This document shows positions 26,991 through 36,330 of a DNA stretch of 64,000 nucleotides, piece by piece. A program made the translations under genes and the position numbers. Origin of the DNA: Clostridium grantii DSM 8605 (GTDB lineage: Bacteria > Bacillota > Clostridia > Clostridiales > Clostridiaceae). The notes beneath the pieces are model-generated. The model saw only the letters and a program-made list of their open reading frames with translations. It ran no database searches and was not told the DNA's origin. Within the stretch, counting starts at the first letter, position 1. The number at the start of each line of letters is the position of its first letter. The stretch is taken from NCBI RefSeq assembly GCF_900129965.1, contig NZ_FQXM01000009.1:62001-126000 (forward strand), in the 5' to 3' direction.

Positions 26991-28610
26991 GTGAAGAATA
27001 TTGTAGATAAGGCGCTAGAAAAATACCCTGCTAAAACCTTTAAGCAAAGGAAAAAGCATATTATTGTTAAAGACAGCGAAAATGAATCACAAGATATAGC
27101 AGCTAACACTAGAACAGTTCCAGGTATAATTACTAACAGAGGTTGTTGTTATGCAGGATGTAAAGGTGTTGTAGTTGGACCTATAAAAGATATGGTGCAT
27201 ATAGTTCATGGACCAATAGGATGTTCATACTATGCATGGGGTACAAGAAGAAATAAAGCAACAGCAGAAAAAGAGGGAGATACAGCTGGAGAAAACTTTA
27301 TTGAATATTGTTTTTCTACAGATATGCAAGAAAGTGATATAGTTTTCGGTGGAGAGAAAAAATTGAAATTAGCTATTAAAGAGGCTATGGAGTTATTTAA
27401 TCCTAAAGCTATTTCTATATCTGCTACTTGTCCTGTTGGACTTATTGGTGATGATATTAATGCTGTAGCTGTTCAAGCTGAAAAAGAGTATGGGATACAA
27501 GTTTTAGCCTTTAATTGTGAAGGATATAAAGGGGTTAGTCAATCAGCAGGACACCATATTGCAAACAATAAGTTTATTAAAGATGTAATAGGTAAAGGAA
27601 ATAAAGATTTCTCAGATAAGAAATTCAACATCAATATTCTTGGAGAATACAACATTGGTGGAGATGCTTGGGAAGTTGAAAGGGTTCTTAATAAAATTGG
27701 ATACAATGTAATAGCTACATTAACTGGGGACGGGTCTATTGAAAGAATAAAAAATGCTCATAAAGCAGATTTGAATTTAGTTCAATGTCATAGATCAATA
27801 AACTACATTGCTGAAATGTTAGAAGAAAAATATGGTACGCCATGGTTAAAAACTAATTTCATTGGTATAGATGCTTTTAGTCAAACCCTAAGAGATATGG
27901 CTATATTCTTTGATGATGAAGAATTAACAGCAAGAACAGAAGCAGTTATAGCAGAAGAATTGGAAGCTATTGAAGGTGAAGTTGAATATTATTCTGAAAG
28001 ATTATCAGGAAGAACAGCTTTCTTATATGTAGGAGGTTCTAGATCACATCATTATCAAAATTTATTAAGTACTTTTGGTGTTGAAACAATTCTTTCGGGA
28101 TATGAATTTGCTCATAGAGATGACTATGAAGGAAGAGAAGTTATTCCTTTTATAAAGCCTGATGCTGATAGTAAAAATATTGAAGAATTAAAGGTTCAAA
28201 AGGATGAAAAGAATTATAGAGTAATTATTTCTCCAGAAAAACTTGAAGAGTTAAAGAAAGTAATACCTCTTAATGAATATAAAGGATTAATAAAAGATTC
28301 TCCAGAAGGATCTATAATCATCGATGATTTAAATCATTATGAAACAGAAACATTTATTAAGATTTTAAAACCAGATATGTTTTTCTCGGGAATCAAAGAT
28401 GTATTTGTAGCTAAGAAAATGGGAGTTATGGCAAAACAGCTTCATTCCTATGATTACTCTGGTCCTTATGCTGGATTTAGAGGAGCAATAAATTTTGCAA
28501 GAGATACAGATATGGGTGTTTATACTCCAAGTTGGAAATATGTAACAGCACCTTGGAAAACGGAACCAATGATAGTAGGAAATGTTGAGGAGGAGGTGGC
28601 ATCATGTTAG
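26991..28610 (+). CDS. nifD: Nitrogenase MoFe protein alpha chain NifD
   Basis: 539 residues from GTG 26991 with GAGGTGG about 6 bases upstream; an in-frame GTG at 26976 overlaps that ribosome site and is rejected. P-cluster ligand region NRGCCYAGCKGVVVGPIKDMVHIVHGPIGC; FeMo-co Cys region near 275 in LNLVQCHRSINYIAEM, and the C-terminal His region MAKQLHSYDYSGPYAGFRG. It carries the extra ~50-residue insertion (around 375-430, IEELKVQKDEKNYR on) typical of clostridial NifD. Its last bases overlap nifK. Confidence 0.96.
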   Translation: MKNIVDKALEKYPAKTFKQRKKHIIVKDSENESQDIAANTRTVPGIITNRGCCYAGCKGVVVGPIKDMVHIVHGPIGCSYYAWGTRRNKATAEKEGDTAGENFIEYCFSTDMQESDIVFGGEKKLKLAIKEAMELFNPKAISISATCPVGLIGDDINAVAVQAEKEYGIQVLAFNCEGYKGVSQSAGHHIANNKFIKDVIGKGNKDFSDKKFNINILGEYNIGGDAWEVERVLNKIGYNVIATLTGDGSIERIKNAHKADLNLVQCHRSINYIAEMLEEKYGTPWLKTNFIGIDAFSQTLRDMAIFFDDEELTARTEAVIAEELEAIEGEVEYYSERLSGRTAFLYVGGSRSHHYQNLLSTFGVETILSGYEFAHRDDYEGREVIPFIKPDADSKNIEELKVQKDEKNYRVIISPEKLEELKKVIPLNEYKGLIKDSPEGSIIIDDLNHYETETFIKILKPDMFFSGIKDVFVAKKMGVMAKQLHSYDYSGPYAGFRGAINFARDTDMGVYTPSWKYVTAPWKTEPMIVGNVEEEVASC

Positions 28611-29977
28611 ATAAAACGCCAAAAGAATTATATGAAAGAAAAGCTTTAAGAATAAATCCAGCGAAAACTTGCCAACCTATAGGTGCAATGTATGCTGCAT
28701 TAGGAATCCATAAGTGTTTACCCCATAGTCATGGTTCTCAAGGATGTTGCTCTTATCATAGAATGCAACTTACTAGACATTTTAAGGATCCAATAATGGC
28801 ATCTACTAGTTCATTTACAGAGGGAGCATGTGTATTTGGCGGTGGATCTAATATGAAAACTGCTGTAAAAAATATATTTGAAATATATGAGCCAGATATT
28901 ATTGCAGTTCACACAACTTGTTTATCAGAAACAATTGGTGATGATTTAAAAACTATTATAGCTCAATCTCAATCAATAGTTCCAGAGGGAAAACATGTTA
29001 TTCATGCTAGTACTCCAAGTTATGTTGGTTCTCATGTAACAGGGTATTCAAATATGGTAAAAGCAATAGTAACTTATTTAGCAGAGAATACAGAAACTCC
29101 TAATGAAAAAATAAATATTATACCTGGATTTGTTAGTCCCGGTGATATAAGAGAAATTAAAAAATTGTTACAACTTTTAGGGGTTCCTTTTATAATGATG
29201 CCTGATACTTCTGGAGTTGTAGATGCTGGAATGACTGGACACTATGATATGTATCCAGCTGGTGGAACAAAATTAGAAGATGTAAAAGATACAGGAAATT
29301 CAAAACATACTTTAGCATTAGGATCTTTCTCTTCAGAAGCAGGTGCAGCTGAGTTAGATAAAAAATGTAAAGTACCTATGGATACTTTGACTATGCCAAT
29401 AGGAATAGAAGCAGTAGATAGATTTTTAATGACTGTTTGCAAATTAACAGATAAAGAAGTTCCTTATGAAATTGAAGAAGAAAGAACACAATTAGTAGAT
29501 TTAATGCTTGATTCTCATCAATATTTATATGGAAAAAAAGTTGCCATATCTGGAGATCCAGATACTGTAATAAGTATGACTGAATTTGTAGTAAGTTTGG
29601 GAATGATCCCTAAATATATAGTAACAGGAACTCCAGGAGCAAGTTTTGAGAAACAAATCAAAGCTATTTTAGTTAAAGCAGGAATAGAAGAAGAATGTAA
29701 ATATAAAGCATCAGGAGATTTATTTGAATTGCATCAATGGATTAAGAATGAGCCAGTAGATTTATTGGTAGGAACAACTCACTCTAAATTTATATCAAGA
29801 GCGGAAGACATTCCACTGATCAGATTTGGTTTCCCAATAATTGATAGATATGCTCATGCTTATATGCCAACTACAGGATACAAAGGAGCTATAAGAATAA
29901 TAGAAATGTTTACAAACGCAATCTTAGATAGACAAGATCGTGATTGTGCAGAAGAAGATTTTGAAATGGTAATGTAA
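28604..29977 (+). CDS. nifK: Nitrogenase MoFe protein beta chain NifK
   Basis: 457 residues, the short clostridial form lacking the long N-terminal extension of proteobacterial NifK. P-cluster cysteines lie in NPAKTCQPIGAMYAALGIHKCLPHSHGSQGCC, with later Cys in HTTCLSETIGDD. Its ATG overlaps the nifD stop by 7 bases (28604-28610), and GAGGAGG lies within nifD, so the subunits are translationally coupled. With NifD it forms the heterotetramer that reduces dinitrogen. Confidence 0.96.
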   Translation: MLDKTPKELYERKALRINPAKTCQPIGAMYAALGIHKCLPHSHGSQGCCSYHRMQLTRHFKDPIMASTSSFTEGACVFGGGSNMKTAVKNIFEIYEPDIIAVHTTCLSETIGDDLKTIIAQSQSIVPEGKHVIHASTPSYVGSHVTGYSNMVKAIVTYLAENTETPNEKINIIPGFVSPGDIREIKKLLQLLGVPFIMMPDTSGVVDAGMTGHYDMYPAGGTKLEDVKDTGNSKHTLALGSFSSEAGAAELDKKCKVPMDTLTMPIGIEAVDRFLMTVCKLTDKEVPYEIEEERTQLVDLMLDSHQYLYGKKVAISGDPDTVISMTEFVVSLGMIPKYIVTGTPGASFEKQIKAILVKAGIEEECKYKASGDLFELHQWIKNEPVDLLVGTTHSKFISRAEDIPLIRFGFPIIDRYAHAYMPTTGYKGAIRIIEMFTNAILDRQDRDCAEEDFEMVM

Positions 29978-30044
29978 TACTAATTATGATGTAATACAAA
30001 ATGTAATTTTTATAATGTATCGTAAAGATAAAATAAATCAGGAT

Positions 30045-30073
30045 GTAGGGGGCGGTTTCCACGCCGCCCCTAT
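30045..30073 (+). terminator. GC-rich hairpin between nifK and nifE
   Basis: TAGGGGGCGG ... CCGCCCCTA (30046-30055 with 30064-30072) in otherwise very AT-rich sequence. There is no clean T run, so it may be a partial terminator or an mRNA 3'-end protecting structure after nifK. Confidence 0.6.
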
Positions 30074-30078
30074 TATTC

Positions 30079-30126
30079 AAATAATTATACAAATAATTAT
30101 ATAAATAATTATATAAATAATTATAT
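30079..30126 (+). repeat. Four tandem copies of a 12-base AT repeat
   Basis: AAATAATTATAC followed by three copies of AAATAATTATAT with no spacer, in the nifK-nifE gap. Confidence 0.9.
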
Positions 30127-30272
30127 AATGCAAGTTTTTAATTACTTGAAAATTTACATTATACAATTATAAATATAAAAAAATAGATAATATATATTTA
30201 TAAATAGCTAGGGACTTTGACATAGGTAAATAAAAACTGGTAGGGGGATTATTTAAAAAGGGGGGCTTTAAT

Positions 30273-31706
30273 ATGAAAGATGGAAAAAACTTAGATTCTC
30301 ACGGGACTGAGATCAATGTTACACCAATAAAGGAAAGAGAAAAATCTATTCATGTTAATTCTGGAGAATGTGGTATGAATATGAATTGTGATGGGAATAG
30401 TGTATCTGGATCCGTTAGCCAAAGAGCATGTGTTTATTGCGGGGCAAGGGTAGTTTTGAATCCTATTACAGACGCTTATCATATTGTGCATGGACCTATT
30501 GGATGTGCAAGCTATACTTGGGATATTAGAGGAAGTTTGAGTAGTGGAGAAGAAATTTATAGAAATAGTTTTTCTACAGATTTAAGGGAAAAAGATATAA
30601 TCTTTGGAGGAGAAAAGAAATTAACAGAAGCTATAAAAGAGATAGTTGAACAAAATAATCCTAAATTAATTTTTGTTTATTCAACTTGTATTGTAGGTGT
30701 AATTGGGGATGATACTCAAGCAGTTTGTAGACAAGCGGAGAAAGATTACGGTATTAGAGTAATTCCAGTTTTTTCTCCAGGTTTTGCGGGTAACAAATCC
30801 ATGGGATATAAAGCAGCGTGCAACGCATTAATATCATTAATGGGTGAAGAAAAACAAGAAAAAGTTGAAGGTATAAATTTCTTGGGAGATTTCAATCTTT
30901 CAGGAGAAATGTGGATGTTGACGAACTATTTAAAGAATCTGGGTATTAATATTATATCTAAAATAACTGGAGATGCCAGTTATGACGAGATAATTAAAGC
31001 ACCATCGGCTACTTTAAATATTGTTCAATGTGCGGGGTCAATGACATTTCTTGCTAAAAAAATGGAGGAATTGTATGATATTCCTTTTGTAAAAATTAGT
31101 TTTATAGGGGTAGAGGATACTATTCAATCTATTAGAACTATTGTTGATGTAATTGGCGATGAAGAAATGAAAGAGAAAGCAGAGAAGTTCATAGAAGAAA
31201 TGTTCGCTAAAACAGATAAAGAATTAGCTTATTATAGAGAAAAATTAAAAGGTAAAAAAGCAGCTATTAATGTTGGGGGAGCTTTTAAAGCAATATCATT
31301 AATAAAGCAATTCAATGATCTTGGAATTCAAACTGTAATGGTTGGAACTCAAACAGGTAAAAAAGATGATTATGAAATAATAAGAAGTATTTCAGATGAA
31401 GGAACAATAATTTTAGATGATACCAATCCTTATGAAATTGAAAAATTCGTAAAGCAAACTGAAGCAGATATTTTAGTTGGAGGAGTTAAAGAAAGACCTT
31501 TAGCTTATAAATTGGGATTAGCTTTTGTTGATCATAATCATGAAAGAAAACACCCTTTAACTGGATTTGAGGGAGCTATCAATTTTGCTAGGGAAGTACA
31601 TGAAAGTGTAAATAATCCTGTGTGGAAATTTATAAAACAAGAAAAGATGAAGGGAGATGATAACTATGTCAAGGAACTATGTGAACTTGAATGTGAATCC
31701 ATGTAA
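30273..31706 (+). CDS. nifE: FeMo-cofactor scaffold subunit NifE
   Basis: 477 residues, homologous to NifD: a Cys-rich N-terminal region SQRACVYCGARVVLNPITDAYHIVHGPIGCASYTWD, then STCIVGVIGDD and LNIVQCAGSMTFLA. NifE with NifN forms the scaffold on which the NifB product matures to FeMo-cofactor. An N-terminal extension of about 45 residues with CGMNMNCDG precedes the conserved core. AAAAGGGGGG lies before the ATG. The last 41 bases overlap the nifN-nifB gene. Confidence 0.94.
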   Translation: MKDGKNLDSHGTEINVTPIKEREKSIHVNSGECGMNMNCDGNSVSGSVSQRACVYCGARVVLNPITDAYHIVHGPIGCASYTWDIRGSLSSGEEIYRNSFSTDLREKDIIFGGEKKLTEAIKEIVEQNNPKLIFVYSTCIVGVIGDDTQAVCRQAEKDYGIRVIPVFSPGFAGNKSMGYKAACNALISLMGEEKQEKVEGINFLGDFNLSGEMWMLTNYLKNLGINIISKITGDASYDEIIKAPSATLNIVQCAGSMTFLAKKMEELYDIPFVKISFIGVEDTIQSIRTIVDVIGDEEMKEKAEKFIEEMFAKTDKELAYYREKLKGKKAAINVGGAFKAISLIKQFNDLGIQTVMVGTQTGKKDDYEIIRSISDEGTIILDDTNPYEIEKFVKQTEADILVGGVKERPLAYKLGLAFVDHNHERKHPLTGFEGAINFAREVHESVNNPVWKFIKQEKMKGDDNYVKELCELECESM

Positions 31707-34476
31707 GATGTGTATGCCTATGGGAGGGGTCATGGCTTTTAAAGGAATCGAAAAAGCTATGGTAATTCTTCATGGGTCCCAAGGATGTAGTACTTATATT
31801 AGAAGACATATGGCTACTCATTATAATGAACCTATTGATATAGCTTCTTCATCTTTAACGGAACAAGGAACGGTTTATGGCGGAGCAGATAATTTAAAGA
31901 AGGGAATTATGAATGTACTTTCTTCCTATGAACCTAGTGTGATTGGAGTTCAAACTACTTGTTTAGCAGAAACTATTGGAGAGGATATAGAAAGAATAAT
32001 TCTTGAACTAAGAGAAGAAAAACCTGAATTAAATAATGTGAAAATAGTTCCAGTACCAACGCCAGGGTATGAAGGCACTCAAGCAGAGGGTTATTACAGA
32101 GCACTTAAATCAATGGTTGTAAATTTAACTAAGAAAACAAAGAAAAATAGCAAGATTAATATAATCGCTGGAAATTTAAATCCTGGGGACATTAAAGCTT
32201 TAAAAGAAATATTAGAAGATTTTTCTGTAGAATATGTTCTACTTCCAGATGTTTCAGATACATTAGATGCTCCTTTTACTACAGAATTTAAAAGACTTCC
32301 TGATGGAGGAACTAAAATAGAAGATATAGAAATTATGGGGGGATCTATTGCAACCATAGAAATGGGAGCTACTATAGAAAAAGCCTATTCTCCAGGAGAA
32401 TACTTAAAAGAAGAATATGGGGTTCCTTTGTATAAATGTGCTATTCCTATAGGACTTGAAAATACTGATATTTTCTTTGAAATTTTATCTTCTATAACTA
32501 AAAAACCAATGCCAGCAAAATATAAAAAACAAAGAGGATTATTATTGGATGCAATGATTGATGCTCATAAATATAACTCAGAAGCAAGAGCAATAATTTA
32601 TGGAGAACCAGAACTTGCTTATGGCATTACAAAACTTTGTTTAGAAAATGGAATAAAACCTATATCTGTTGCTACAGGTTCTGTAAATAAAAAATTAAAA
32701 GAATTAATTGAAAATATTTATTTTTTAAATAATTTAGATGAAAGAGCTATAATTCTTGATGATACTGACTTTGAAACTATAGAACAGGTGGCATTAAAAG
32801 AAAAAGCTAATATTATGATAGGAAATTCAGATGGGCGAAGGATAGAAGAAAATCATGGGATTGCTTTAGTTAGAGTAGGATTTCCAATACATGATAGGAT
32901 TGGAGCTCAAAGAAAATGTATCACAGGTTATAAAGGAACTATGGATTTAATAGAAGAAACAGCAAATGTGATGTTATCTAAGAAAGAAACATCTTTTAGA
33001 GAAGAAATGTACAATAAATATTATAAAAAAGCTGAAAAAGTTGGGGACAGGACATGTGAAACAAGAAAAATATCGGCAAAATTCGGGGACAGGTTAGATA
33101 AAAAGCTTTCAAATATAGGGGGTGCAGTAGAAATGGATATGGAAATAGAAAACAAGGATATATTGAAGAAGTCTATTGAACTTGAAACAATAAAAGAAAA
33201 AACAGAAAAACATCCTTGTTATAACCAAGGAGCTCATGACTATGCAAGAATGCATCTTCCAATAGCACCAAAATGTAATGTAAGTTGTAATTATTGTAGC
33301 AGAAAATATGATTGTCCAAATGAAAGTAGACCAGGGGTTACAAGTGAAGTATTGAATCCAGAGCAAGCTTTAGAAAAATTTAAGTTGGTGAAATCGAAAA
33401 TGCCAAATTTAAAAGTTATAGGGATAGCTGGTCCAGGAGATGCTTTAGCTAATTTTGATGAAACAAGAAAAGCTATAGAATTAATTAAAGCAGAAGATCC
33501 TACTATTACATTCTGTCTTTCAACCAATGGGTTAATGCTTCCTTTTTATGCAGAAGAAATTATTAGACTTGGAATAAGTCATGTTACCATAACAATTAAT
33601 ACAGTTGACCCAGAAATTGGAGCTAAAATTTATAAAAATGTGAATTATTTAGGAAGAAAACTCTCAGGGGTAGAGGGTGCAACAATAATTCTACAAAATC
33701 AATTATCTGGACTTCAGTATTTGGCTTCTAAAGGAATAATTTGTAAGGTGAATATAGTTATGGTAAAAGGTGTTAATGCTGAACATATACCTGATGTGGT
33801 TAAAAAAGTTAAGGAAATGGGTGCTTATATAACAAATATAATGCAAATGATACCTGCACCAGGAAGTGTATTTGAAAACCAACCTTTAACTAGCAAACTT
33901 GAACTTGATAAAATGAGAAAAACCTGTGAAGTAGATATGAAGCAAATGTATCATTGTAAACAATGTAGAGCTGATGCAATAGGAACTTTAGAACAGGATA
34001 GATCCATAGAATTTAGATGTTCTGGTGGGGGATGTTCAAGTGAGAGCAAGGATAAGGTTGTTAGTATAGGCGATTTTAGTAACAAAACCTCTAAAACTCC
34101 TAAATATAGATTTGCTATAGCATCAAGCACTGGAATTAATGTAGATCAACATTTCGGGCAAGTAAGTGAATTTTATATTTATGATGAGATAGATGGGAAT
34201 ATTACTTTCATTGAAAAAAGAAATGTTGAAAAATATTGTAATGGAAAAACTTGTGTTGAGAATAATGAATATTTAGATGAAAGTGTAAAAGAAGATAAAA
34301 CCTCTAAATTAGATAAGATATATAAATCTGTTGAGGATTGTCAAGCAGTATTAACTTTAAGAGCGGGAGAAAAACCAGTACAAGAATTATCTAAAAAAGG
34401 AATAAAAGTTTTCCAAATGTATGATGGAATTCATAAAGCAATAAAAGCGGCTAAAGAAAATCTATTGGCAAGTTAA
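31666..34476 (+). CDS. nifN-B: NifN-NifB fusion, FeMo-cofactor biosynthesis
   Basis: 936 residues from ATG 31666 (AGGGAG 10 bases upstream); an earlier in-frame start at 31657 is less likely. Residues 1 to about 445 are NifN (NPCKMCMPMGG, HGSQGCSTYIRRH). A linker of about 65 residues follows, then the NifB radical SAM domain with CNVSCNYC (Cys537, 541, 544). A NifX/NafY-type cofactor-binding domain lies from about residue 805 (RFAIASSTGINVDQHFGQ). NifB makes the Fe-S core; NifN accepts it. The same fusion is known in C. pasteurianum. The linker contains two in-frame GGGGACAGG repeats (33043 and 33085), read as VGDRT and FGDRL. Confidence 0.95.
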   Translation: MSRNYVNLNVNPCKMCMPMGGVMAFKGIEKAMVILHGSQGCSTYIRRHMATHYNEPIDIASSSLTEQGTVYGGADNLKKGIMNVLSSYEPSVIGVQTTCLAETIGEDIERIILELREEKPELNNVKIVPVPTPGYEGTQAEGYYRALKSMVVNLTKKTKKNSKINIIAGNLNPGDIKALKEILEDFSVEYVLLPDVSDTLDAPFTTEFKRLPDGGTKIEDIEIMGGSIATIEMGATIEKAYSPGEYLKEEYGVPLYKCAIPIGLENTDIFFEILSSITKKPMPAKYKKQRGLLLDAMIDAHKYNSEARAIIYGEPELAYGITKLCLENGIKPISVATGSVNKKLKELIENIYFLNNLDERAIILDDTDFETIEQVALKEKANIMIGNSDGRRIEENHGIALVRVGFPIHDRIGAQRKCITGYKGTMDLIEETANVMLSKKETSFREEMYNKYYKKAEKVGDRTCETRKISAKFGDRLDKKLSNIGGAVEMDMEIENKDILKKSIELETIKEKTEKHPCYNQGAHDYARMHLPIAPKCNVSCNYCSRKYDCPNESRPGVTSEVLNPEQALEKFKLVKSKMPNLKVIGIAGPGDALANFDETRKAIELIKAEDPTITFCLSTNGLMLPFYAEEIIRLGISHVTITINTVDPEIGAKIYKNVNYLGRKLSGVEGATIILQNQLSGLQYLASKGIICKVNIVMVKGVNAEHIPDVVKKVKEMGAYITNIMQMIPAPGSVFENQPLTSKLELDKMRKTCEVDMKQMYHCKQCRADAIGTLEQDRSIEFRCSGGGCSSESKDKVVSIGDFSNKTSKTPKYRFAIASSTGINVDQHFGQVSEFYIYDEIDGNITFIEKRNVEKYCNGKTCVENNEYLDESVKEDKTSKLDKIYKSVEDCQAVLTLRAGEKPVQELSKKGIKVFQMYDGIHKAIKAAKENLLAS
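33043..33094 (+). repeat. Two GGGGACAGG repeats inside the nifN-B linker
   Basis: Copies at 33043-33052 (GGGGACAGGA) and 33085-33094 (GGGGACAGGT), 42 bases apart, both read in the Gly-Asp-Arg frame between the NifN and NifB domains. Confidence 0.8.
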
Positions 34477-34502
34477 AAACAAAATAAGGGAGGAATATAG
34501 AA

Positions 34503-34808
34503 ATGATGAATATTAAGAAGCATATTTTTGTGTGTACTAGCTGTAGAATAAATGGTGTTCAAAAAGGTTTTTGTCACCAAAAGGGTGCTGTGGATTTAGT
34601 AGAAATGTTAAATGAGGAAATTAGAGACAGAGATTTATCAGACGTAATGGTTACTAATACAGGATGCTTTGGAATATGTGAAAAAGGACCTGTTATGGTA
34701 GTTTATCCAGAGGGTGTTTGGTATGGAAATGTTACTGAAGATGATATAGAAGAAATAATAGAATCTTATATTGAGAATGATGAACCTGTTGGAAGACTAA
34801 TGATTTAA
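34503..34808 (+). CDS. Thioredoxin-like [2Fe-2S] ferredoxin
   Basis: 101 residues. Cluster cysteines are in FVCTSCRINGVQKGFC and, later, NTGCFGICEKGP, the pattern of the thioredoxin-fold 2Fe-2S ferredoxins of C. pasteurianum (2FeFd) and Shethna protein I. These interact with the MoFe protein and are linked to nitrogenase electron transfer or protection. GGAGG lies 10 bases before ATG 34503; ATG 34506 is a possible alternative. It sits between nifN-B and nifV, as in other clostridial nif clusters. Confidence 0.9.
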   Translation: MMNIKKHIFVCTSCRINGVQKGFCHQKGAVDLVEMLNEEIRDRDLSDVMVTNTGCFGICEKGPVMVVYPEGVWYGNVTEDDIEEIIESYIENDEPVGRLMI

Positions 34809-34870
34809 TAGATAAGTTTATTTTATTAAATTATTGATTATTACCTAGGAAATTAATTGCTAATTACTAT

Positions 34871-34980
34871 GCAGGAGCAAATAAATTTTTTTAACTTGTC
34901 GGTAAAGAAGTTTATTCTCTTAAATTAAGGATAAGACGTCCCTGTTATCTTTAATGTTGAATTTATTTTGGTACTCCTGC
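34871..34980 (+). ncRNA. Candidate structured RNA (three-way junction) before nifV-omega
   Basis: An outer stem pairs GCAGGAG (34871-34877) with CTCCTGC (34974-34980) and continues as AAATAAATT (34879-34887) with AATTTATTT (34960-34968). Inside are two hairpins: AACTT/AAGTT (34893-34912) and ATTAAGGATAA/TTATCTTTAAT (34924-34955, one G-U pair) with loop GACGTCCCTG. A terminator follows 20 bases later. The layout resembles an aptamer plus expression platform, but it matches no riboswitch I recognise. Folding is by eye. Confidence 0.45.
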
Positions 34981-35000
34981 TTTTTTAAAATATTTTTTTA

Positions 35001-35038
35001 GACTAAAGAATATGTTACACACTCTTTAGTCTTTTCTC
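35001..35038 (+). terminator. Rho-independent terminator between the 2Fe-2S ferredoxin and nifV-omega
   Basis: GACTAAAGA (35001-35009) pairs with TCTTTAGTC (35023-35031), followed by TTTTCTCCTTT. It could end the nif operon or attenuate transcription into nifV. Confidence 0.85.
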
Positions 35039-35152
35039 CTTTATATTAAGTATTTAAAGAAGGTTTATTGAGGATTTAATAGAGCATTTGATGAAAAAAC
35101 AAGGATGATTTTAGTGAATCTAATATGAATTATAAAAAAAGGGGGTATTCAT

Positions 35153-36301
35153 GTGAATAAAACTAGAATAATAGATCGAAGCGTTTTAGAAATTTCAAGT
35201 TATATTAAATCAAGAGAATTTAGAGAATTTGACGGGGACAGGTACCGAAGAATACTTAATGGGGTCGGGGACAGGACTCATAAAAAAAAGGAAGACATAA
35301 GGGAAGACATAACTGATTTGATTGAGTTAATGAAAATTTTAGGTGCAGACCTCCAAGAAATTAATAGTATAACTATTGAATTGCTGAAAAATCTGCCTAG
35401 AGATATTAAATATATTTTTAATTTAGAAAAAAAAGAAGATTTTTTTTATATACAAAAATATGGGTTTGATACTGTAGTTATCAATAAAAATATTGTAGAA
35501 AACTCAAGTGTTGAATATGATTTGGATAAAATCAAAAAAAAGAATATTAAAATTATATTAGAAATTTATGCTAATAATCTGGAAAAGGCTTTATTACAAA
35601 TTGAAGAACTAAAGGGTAAAATAGATTTATGTGATTTTAAAGGCATAAAGATTTTTGGATTGAGCGAAGAATATCCCCATGAAATAGGAGTTAATATTAA
35701 GAAGTTTAAAAATAAACTTGTTTGTATGGGCGAAAATATTGATATTTGGATTTGTCCTGATAATAAATCTTTTTCAGCAACTGCTTTGGCTGTTGAATTA
35801 TATGATGAAGGTGTGGACTATATAAATTTGAGTTTTAATGGGTTCAAGTCAGAAAGCATTAACAATTGGGCTTGTTTTGAAGAAGTAGTAATGGCTTTAA
35901 ATATTATTTATAAAAAAGAAATAAAAAGCACAACAAATTTATTTCCACAGGTTAAAGGTTTGTTTGAAAAACTAACAGATTTTATAATTGAAGATAATAA
36001 ACCGGTTATAGGCAGCGGGATATTTAAATGCGAATCAGGAATACATGTTGATGGAATTAATAAGGATTCATCTACTTATGAACCTTTTAATCCAGAAATT
36101 ATAGGGCAAAAAAGAGAATTTATATTAGGAAAACATTCAGGGTCTAAAGGCTTAGAAATAAAATTAAAAGAGCTAGGTATTAATTTTAAGAAAGAGGAAC
36201 TTTCAAATTTGTTGGATAGAATAAGAGAAAAAAGTATTTTAAATAGTGGAGTAATGGATAATCAAATTATTTTTAATTTGGTTAGTGAATGTGAATTGTA
36301 A
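35153..36301 (+). CDS. nifV-omega: Homocitrate synthase omega subunit NifV-omega
   Basis: 382 residues from GTG with AAGGGGG about 10 bases upstream. It carries the C-terminal elements of homocitrate/isopropylmalate synthases: SGIFKCESGIHVDGINKD and FILGKHSGSKGLEIKLKELG, preceded by a degenerate barrel half lacking the DTTLRDGEQ motif. The complementary half is the next gene. Split NifV-omega/alpha proteins are known in C. pasteurianum and together make the homocitrate of FeMo-co. The N-terminal part (about residues 25-45) is read from two GGGGACAGG repeats and reads FDGDRYRRILNGVGDRTHKK, so it may be an insertion. Confidence 0.88.
   Translation: MNKTRIIDRSVLEISSYIKSREFREFDGDRYRRILNGVGDRTHKKKEDIREDITDLIELMKILGADLQEINSITIELLKNLPRDIKYIFNLEKKEDFFYIQKYGFDTVVINKNIVENSSVEYDLDKIKKKNIKIILEIYANNLEKALLQIEELKGKIDLCDFKGIKIFGLSEEYPHEIGVNIKKFKNKLVCMGENIDIWICPDNKSFSATALAVELYDEGVDYINLSFNGFKSESINNWACFEEVVMALNIIYKKEIKSTTNLFPQVKGLFEKLTDFIIEDNKPVIGSGIFKCESGIHVDGINKDSSTYEPFNPEIIGQKREFILGKHSGSKGLEIKLKELGINFKKEELSNLLDRIREKSILNSGVMDNQIIFNLVSECEL
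35234..35276 (+). repeat. Two GGGGACAGG repeats inside nifV-omega
   Basis: 35234-35250 reads GGGGACAGGTACCGAAG; 15 of these bases recur in the intergenic copy at 62163-62177. A second core lies at 35267-35276. Both are read in the Gly-Asp-Arg frame. Confidence 0.85.
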
Positions 36302-36330
36302 ATTAAAATATAATACAAGAGGGTGATTTC

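Noticed and set aside
30077..30126. CRISPR-like array from the tandem repeats between nifK and nifE
   Set aside because: Units are 12 bases with no spacers and no cas genes are present.
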